Shown: positions 5,359 through 8,851 of the stretch, piece by piece
How positions within the stretch are numbered: position 1 is the stretch's first letter
How the letters are laid out: the number at the start of each line of letters is the position of its first letter
DNA from: Puniceicoccales bacterium
Lineage (GTDB): Bacteria > Verrucomicrobiota > Verrucomicrobiia > Opitutales > LL51
Assembly (NCBI GenBank): GCA_031259665.1
Contig: JAIRLD010000067.1
Location: 1 to 8,851, forward strand
Direction of reading: 5' to 3'
Length of the DNA: 8,851 bases
Made by a program: the position numbers and the translations under genes
Notes under the pieces: generated by a model
Seen by the model: the letters and a program-made list of their open reading frames with translations, nothing else
What the model was told of the DNA's origin: nothing
The model's database searches: none

Positions 5359-6543
5359 CTATTCCGGTATGGGAGTCTGTACCGGAGGAGGTACCGAAGG
5401 AGACGGTGCCGGAGGGGGTTCCGGTACGGATGTTTGTGCCGGAGTGGAAGCCGAGGGAGACGGTACCGGGAGAGGGTCCGGTACGGATGTTTGTACCGGA
5501 GGAGGTACAGAAGGAGACGGTACCGGAAGAGGTTCCGGTACGGATGTTTGTATCGGAGGAGGTACTGGTACGGAGGTCTGTGAGTTAATAAGTCCCATAA
5601 CATAATGGGCAACTTGGCTGCTTATGATCACTGGCCACAGGAATGTTTTTAAAGCATATATACTTGCCGCTGCAGTTGCGAAAATCCCTACATTTCTAAT
5701 TTTGCGTTTTTTTCCAATGCTAAGAATTGCCGTTTTTTGCCAAAGTGGTGTCTGAACATCGCTTTCCTTCGCTGGAGTAAAGTTTTGATTCCTCGGAATC
5801 GAAAATATAGTACGTCCGAGATAGCTATTGTAACAAATAACCACAGAGTTGAGGCCATATGTGCTAATGGTATTTAGCAATTCGTGATCCCTAAACCATG
5901 CATGTTGTACCAGAACTTCTTCGTTTTCATTGTCCAGATCGTTCTCTAAATCACGTTCATCATTATTTTCCAATTCATTTAGTCTCGCGAAAATAAGTCG
6001 TCCAGCAATATCCAAGGCGCCTGGACCGTAGGACCATCCTTTATTTCCAACCTCAATGTATAAAATTGGCTTATTGATCACTTGGGCAATTTGTTGAACA
6101 AGGCTGGGATCGACACTTACAGTAAGCGGATTACGATCGTTGGGGCAAAATTGTGTTGCGATTTGTTCAAGTTTGTTATATACTAACGAAACAGGTCGGC
6201 CCCTTACTATCGCGTCATCGTGAATTTGTTGAGCAATTTCCGTAAGTATCCACAAACCGATGGAGGGACTTTTACATGCGCGGTTATTATTTTGTAATTG
6301 AAGAAATCGACATCTTGCTAAATTTGCTATCTGTATTTCCTTTGGCGTTAGTGTATCGCGTGCTGTCGAATAAACAAGTGCGCTTCGTTCCTGTAAAGAT
6401 TGAACTGTTTTGATAGACTTTCTGGGAGGTTGCGTTGTACTGGCTTCATGATTTTCCACACTCGCCTGCAAATCAACCTGGAGCGGAATAATTAATGAAA
6501 ATGTTATTAACCGTACTTTTTTATTGAAAACACTGTAATCCAT
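5359..6543 (-). CDS. membrane protein with proline-rich tandem-repeat tail, unknown function
   Basis: The 394-residue product is not recognised. A hydrophobic N-terminus (about 11-27, ending LQA) could be a signal peptide. Residues 75-250 look like a folded domain, interrupted by an acidic low-complexity loop (about 189-209). A membrane segment lies at about 284-318, after a basic KKRKIR patch, followed by a Pro/Ser/Val/Thr tail (324-394) of three 19-residue repeats plus partial units (QTSVPEPLPVPSPSVPPPV type). A tentative match: L83-x-N85-x4-C90-x3-S94 has the spacing of the cysteine box of ubiquitin-specific (C19) proteases, and Y229-x-L231...G243-R244 resembles their histidine box, but with Arg instead of His. 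If true the fold would be inactive or diverged; this is low-confidence. The basic patch before the membrane segment suggests the proline-rich tail is outside if the N-terminal part is cytoplasmic, or the reverse if a signal peptide is cut. Own promoter and terminator: single-gene unit. Confidence 0.75.
   Translation of the reverse strand: MDYSVFNKKVRLITFSLIIPLQVDLQASVENHEASTTQPPRKSIKTVQSLQERSALVYSTARDTLTPKEIQIANLARCRFLQLQNNNRACKSPSIGLWILTEIAQQIHDDAIVRGRPVSLVYNKLEQIATQFCPNDRNPLTVSVDPSLVQQIAQVINKPILYIEVGNKGWSYGPGALDIAGRLIFARLNELENNDERDLENDLDNENEEVLVQHAWFRDHELLNTISTYGLNSVVICYNSYLGRTIFSIPRNQNFTPAKESDVQTPLWQKTAILSIGKKRKIRNVGIFATAAASIYALKTFLWPVIISSQVAHYVMGLINSQTSVPVPPPIQTSVPEPLPVPSPSVPPPVQTSVPDPLPVPSPSASTPAQTSVPEPPPAPSPSVPPPVQTPIPE
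5375..5575 (-). repeat. 57-bp in-frame tandem repeat
   Basis: Units lie at 5375-5431, 5432-5488 and 5489-5545, with a shortened fourth unit at 5546-5575. Each begins GT(C/T)TGT and ends GGTTCCGGTACGGAT or one change from it on the plus strand. The length is 19 codons exactly, so copy-number change would keep the reading frame of the proline-rich tail. Confidence 0.95.
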
Positions 6544-6870
6544 ATCAGATATCCACGTTAGAAATCAGGAAATTTTTGTCAATTCAATTAGCGGTATAAT
6601 TGGTACGACTATGAGGAATTGACTTAATTTCGGTTGAGAACACGACCAAATTAGTAGTAATTCGGTCGAAAAATCCTAGAAAAACACCGTTACAAACCGG
6701 TGCATGAAACTAACCAAACCGGAAACCAGGCAGCGGATATGATCTTAATACGTGACAGTCAAATTGAGAATCGAGGCAGAGGACGTGATTTTCTCAAGCG
6801 TGACATTCACTCCGCCCTTATGCCCTTAGCCTTGGAGTGCTTTCCGTTGCTGTCAAGTTTTTTTTAAAAA
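6544..6870. other. intergenic stretch with inverted repeats and an open plus-strand frame
   Basis: No recognisable gene. The plus-strand frame from 6661 to the TAA at 6865-6867 is open for 68 codons; its first ATG is 6739, preceded only by a weak AGG. Its residues (for example ENRGRGRDFLKRDIHSALMP) are not recognised. Inverted repeats are CACCG/CGGTG (6685-6689, 6698-6702), TTGAGAA/TTCTCAA (6764-6770, 6791-6797) and CACTCC/GGAGTG (6808-6813, 6834-6839). The last lies 32 bases after the dUTPase gene stop but has no T run on that strand. Confidence 0.45.
6555..6582 (-). promoter_or_regulatory. candidate promoter of the proline-rich membrane protein gene
   Basis: On the minus strand a perfect TTGACA (6582-6577) is followed after 16 bases by TAACGT (6560-6555), a poor -10 box. 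The start codon at 6543 would leave a very short leader of a few bases. Confidence 0.3.
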
Positions 6871-7209
6871 TCAATAGCCGGAGTCTTGGCGTCGGTGATT
6901 AATTACGTTTTTTTCCAAATAGGCGTTGTAGAAATCGTCAGCGGTTAGGCCGAGGACCTGTCCGGCAGAGATAATGAAATGCATCAGATCAATAACCTCA
7001 ACTTTGGCATTTTCTTCGTCGAAGTGCTGCTGCTTTTTCCACCACTTCCAGGGAACAGAATCAACCAATTCCGCTAACTCCTGCTGGATTGCACGGGAAT
7101 ATTTCAGAATCCATTCAATTTTTTCTTCCTCTGAAAGATCACGTAAATGGACACCAATCCGCGCATTTAATTGTTCCTGTAACTCAAACATTTTTTCAAG
7201 TTTATCCAT
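6871..7209 (-). CDS. all-alpha dUTPase / MazG-like nucleotide pyrophosphohydrolase
   Basis: Members of this helical superfamily hydrolyse dUTP or other nucleoside triphosphates to the monophosphate and pyrophosphate, keeping uracil out of DNA. The 112-residue product has the metal-binding pair of motifs E44-x2-E47 and E71-x2-D74, separated by the PWKWWK segment (53-58), and ends with KNVINHRRQDSGY, where the Lys, Asn, Arg and Asp residues are typical of the dimeric dUTPase-like group. It is short and single-domain, with no canonical trimeric dUTPase motifs. The ATG at 7209 has AAGGAA about nine bases upstream (7219-7224). It lies 108 bases downstream of the symporter gene on the same strand and may be read through from it, although a palindrome (7238-7249) sits between. 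Substrate choice between dUTP and other nucleotides cannot be told from sequence alone. Confidence 0.85.
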   Translation of the reverse strand: MDKLEKMFELQEQLNARIGVHLRDLSEEEKIEWILKYSRAIQQELAELVDSVPWKWWKKQQHFDEENAKVEVIDLMHFIISAGQVLGLTADDFYNAYLEKNVINHRRQDSGY

Positions 7210-7237
7210 AACTGCTTTTCCTTTTAAACTAAAATTT

Positions 7238-7249
7238 TGGAAATTTCCA
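7238..7249. promoter_or_regulatory. 12-bp palindrome before the dUTPase-like gene
   Basis: TGGAAATTTCCA is a perfect 12-bp palindrome about 30 bases upstream of the start codon at 7209. It could be an operator or a short hairpin; in AT-rich sequence it may be chance. Confidence 0.25.
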
Positions 7250-7317
7250 GAATTATTTTCTCTTTCCCAATATAAACCGAAATTCTCATGGAAAATAATA
7301 GTAATATAGCATGAAAT

Positions 7318-8634
7318 CTATGCTGCACTGTGAATGGATAGAACCTTGTGCCTGAGAAGAAAAATAGCCAATAAATTGGTCAATAATAGGCCATCGATAC
7401 AGATATCAGCGATGGTCCATGGCAGAGACGTATCCATAAAAGCTCCTACCGGAATCATCGCAATGAAAAGCAAGCGGTAATAGTACCGCCAACGGGCGCG
7501 GTGAAGAAAGAAAAAAGTGTATTCCGCAAACCATGCCCAGGCAAGAATGGTCGTAAATGAAAAGAAATAAATAATAATAGGAATGAGCCAGCCCGCCCGC
7601 GGTGTCCGAAAGGCTGCGACAAATGTGTCGACGCAAATTTTACTCGCATCTTGGTTGAGATTGGGAGCTGCACAGACGATTAAAATACCGGTAATGAAAC
7701 AAAGTATAGCCACTAAAATCGGTGCTAAAAGTGCCGTAATGCCCTGCTCACGGGCGTGCTGTTCCGGAGAACATTGGCTATTACTAATACTTCCATGGGC
7801 AATACCGGCAAGCCCTAGACCGATATCCGTTGCGAAAAGTCCCCGGGAAGTCCCTTCGCGGAGGGCCCTAACCAACATAATACCCGCACTACCGCTACCC
7901 ATCGAAGATAGGGAAAATGCCCCCCTAAAAATCTCTCCCAGGGCACTGCCCAAACGATCGCGCATGATATAAAGTCCAATCAAACAGGCGATAATGTAGA
8001 CGATTCCCATAATCGGTACACCGCAGGACATGAACGTAACGAATCGTTTTAGTCCCCCAGAAAGAATAATGGCGATGGGTACGGCAAGTAGTAGGGCGCA
8101 GAGCGTTTGGGTTACAAAATTACCATCGGAGAAAGCGTACACAAAAGCGTGAGTTTGTACCAAATTGCCGACCGTCAGCGAAGCTCCGATAAGAAAAACA
8201 CAGTAACACAGGCTCATGCCATGGGATGAAATTCCTTTTTTGATGTAGAACATGGGGCCGCCGATACAGCGGTCGTGGTGTTGTTTTTCCTGGTAAAATA
8301 CCCCCAGAGAAGCGCAGGCTAGCTTGACAACACTCCCTAAAGTGGCGATGACGACCATCCAAAAAATAGCTCCCGGACCACCCGTAGCGATGGCCAATGC
8401 CGTTCCCGCAATTGTCCCTGCACCCAGGTTTCCACCGACAATAGCCGCGACGGCCGCAAAATTACTCATTTCACCCTTTCTTTTTTTATCGGTTAACATG
8501 TTGCGCAACGCATTGCCCAAGGATCGCAATTGTGGCCACTTTAACCGCCAGGAAAGATAGATCGAAATTCCGAGTAATGCAGGAAAAATGCAAAGAATTA
8601 CGAAGTAACTTAGGAATGTATCTAGGTTAGCCAT
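7318..8634 (-). CDS. AGCS-family sodium:alanine/glycine symporter
   Basis: These inner-membrane carriers import alanine or glycine with sodium ions. The 438-residue product is hydrophobic throughout, with about ten to eleven predicted membrane segments. Family motifs are present: GAGTIAGTALAIATGGPGAI (71-90) leading into FWM, GGPMFYIKKG (125-134) and the region RGLFATDIGLGLAGIAHG (264-281). The last normally reads RGLFSNEAGMGSAP-like; here NEAG is replaced by TDIG, which may mark a subfamily with another substrate. Length is slightly below the usual 450-500. The ATG at 8634 starts at the expected place before the first membrane segment (about 6-28); no clear Shine-Dalgarno is seen (AAAGAAA only). 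It is the first gene of a minus-strand pair with the dUTPase-like gene. No terminator is visible after it. Alanine as the substrate is family knowledge, not proven here. Confidence 0.9.
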   Translation of the reverse strand: MANLDTFLSYFVILCIFPALLGISIYLSWRLKWPQLRSLGNALRNMLTDKKRKGEMSNFAAVAAIVGGNLGAGTIAGTALAIATGGPGAIFWMVVIATLGSVVKLACASLGVFYQEKQHHDRCIGGPMFYIKKGISSHGMSLCYCVFLIGASLTVGNLVQTHAFVYAFSDGNFVTQTLCALLLAVPIAIILSGGLKRFVTFMSCGVPIMGIVYIIACLIGLYIMRDRLGSALGEIFRGAFSLSSMGSGSAGIMLVRALREGTSRGLFATDIGLGLAGIAHGSISNSQCSPEQHAREQGITALLAPILVAILCFITGILIVCAAPNLNQDASKICVDTFVAAFRTPRAGWLIPIIIYFFSFTTILAWAWFAEYTFFFLHRARWRYYYRLLFIAMIPVGAFMDTSLPWTIADICIDGLLLTNLLAIFLLRHKVLSIHSAA

Positions 8635-8671
8635 GATGTTTCTTTTAACCAGGAATAGATTATGTCAAGGT

Positions 8672-8700
8672 ATTATGAGAACCTGGAGCTCTGCTCCACA
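8672..8700 (-). promoter_or_regulatory. candidate promoter of the symporter gene
   Basis: On the minus strand CATAAT (8677-8672) lies 17 bases after a poor TGTGGA (8700-8695). A perfect TTGACA (8668-8663) also occurs but has no good -10 box at proper distance. The spacer contains the small hairpin 8684-8698. Confidence 0.25.
8684..8698. repeat. small hairpin TGGAGC-tct-GCTCCA
   Basis: A perfect 6-bp stem with a 3-base loop, about 50 bases upstream of the symporter start. It is the first of a series of hairpins up to the window end. Confidence 0.5.
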
Positions 8701-8723
8701 CCCCGCAAGGAATCGTGGACTTC

Positions 8724-8745
8724 TTGACCTCGCCGCAAGGGTCAA
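8724..8745. repeat. hairpin TTGACC / GGTCAA
   Basis: Six pairs (8724-8729 with 8740-8745) and a 10-base loop, followed on the plus strand by ATTTTT. The shape is that of a weak intrinsic terminator, but no plus-strand gene precedes it. Confidence 0.4.
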
Positions 8746-8759
8746 ATTTTTAAATTGTT

Positions 8760-8794
8760 GGCCAAGTCTATGCGCGATGCGCATAGACTTGGCC
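8760..8794 (+). terminator. perfect 16-bp hairpin with T run on the plus strand
   Basis: GGCCAAGTCTATGCGC (8760-8775) and its exact complement (8779-8794) flank a 3-base loop GAT. ACTCTTTTTT follows directly on the plus strand. It is an intrinsic terminator in form, yet no plus-strand gene lies upstream in the window; on the minus strand it would end a gene beyond the right edge, with only AACAATTTAAAAATTT after it. A mobile or REP-like palindrome is an alternative. Confidence 0.65.
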
Positions 8795-8817
8795 ACTCTT
8801 TTTTACTTTGTCTTGCA

Positions 8818-8851
8818 GTTGCGCAACTCCTGTGCAATTTTGCACAGGAGT
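8818..8851. repeat. palindrome and 12-bp hairpin at the right edge
   Basis: GTTGCGCAAC (8818-8827) is a perfect palindrome. It overlaps the arm ACTCCTGTGCAA (8826-8837), which is exactly complementary to TTGCACAGGAGT (8840-8851) around a TT loop. The hairpin ends at the last base of the window and may continue. Confidence 0.7.

Noticed and set aside
5375..5575. CRISPR array
   Set aside because: The repeats are directly tandem, without unique spacers, and encode an in-frame peptide repeat.
5289..5612. Open frames on both strands across the 57-bp repeat
   Set aside because: They are alternative readings of the tandem repeat inside the proline-rich protein gene; repetitive sequence with a period divisible by three leaves several frames open.

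Overview
The window looks like a piece of a Verrucomicrobiota (Opitutae-like) chromosome of moderate to low GC. The basis is the ribosomal protein L28 variant, a short YkuD L,D-transpeptidase without a signal peptide, and an alpha-helical dUTPase-type protein; this placement is inference from remembered family resemblance, not from a search. Decayed gene fragments, an insertion-sequence remnant and a membrane protein with faint resemblance to a eukaryotic-type protease suggest a genome in flux, possibly host-associated.

Layout. Positions 1-261 hold the 5'-damaged remnant of an IS982-type transposase on the minus strand, running off the left edge. Positions 262-690 hold a doubtful 33-codon minus-strand ORF overlapping a stem-loop, then the leader of rpsO. 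On the plus strand follow rpsO (691-963) and pnp (991-3195), the usual S15-PNPase pair; a repeat-filled stretch (3196-3560) with an out-of-frame copy of the pnp 3' tail; a stand-alone S1-domain protein with a glycine-rich tail (3561-4019) that is clearly a paralogue of the PNPase S1 domain; a 41-codon ORF (4127-4252) overlapping the start of rpmB (4245-4481); and an L,D-transpeptidase (4597-5142). Downstream of the latter lies a collapsed copy of its promoter and 3' end (5179-5303). On the minus strand are a membrane protein with a proline-rich tail made of 57-bp tandem repeats (5359-6543), a gene-poor 327-bp gap, a dUTPase/MazG-like protein (6871-7209) and an AGCS-family sodium:amino-acid symporter (7318-8634). 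The right edge (8684-8851) is a cluster of near-perfect hairpins.

How the genes relate. rpsO, pnp, the S1 protein and rpmB belong to RNA and ribosome metabolism; the S1 protein probably arose from pnp by duplication. The transpeptidase, the dUTPase and the symporter are unrelated housekeeping functions. The most striking feature is that coding 3' ends are repeated in three places (pnp, the transpeptidase gene, the proline-rich protein), two of them leaving decayed echoes just downstream of the intact gene.
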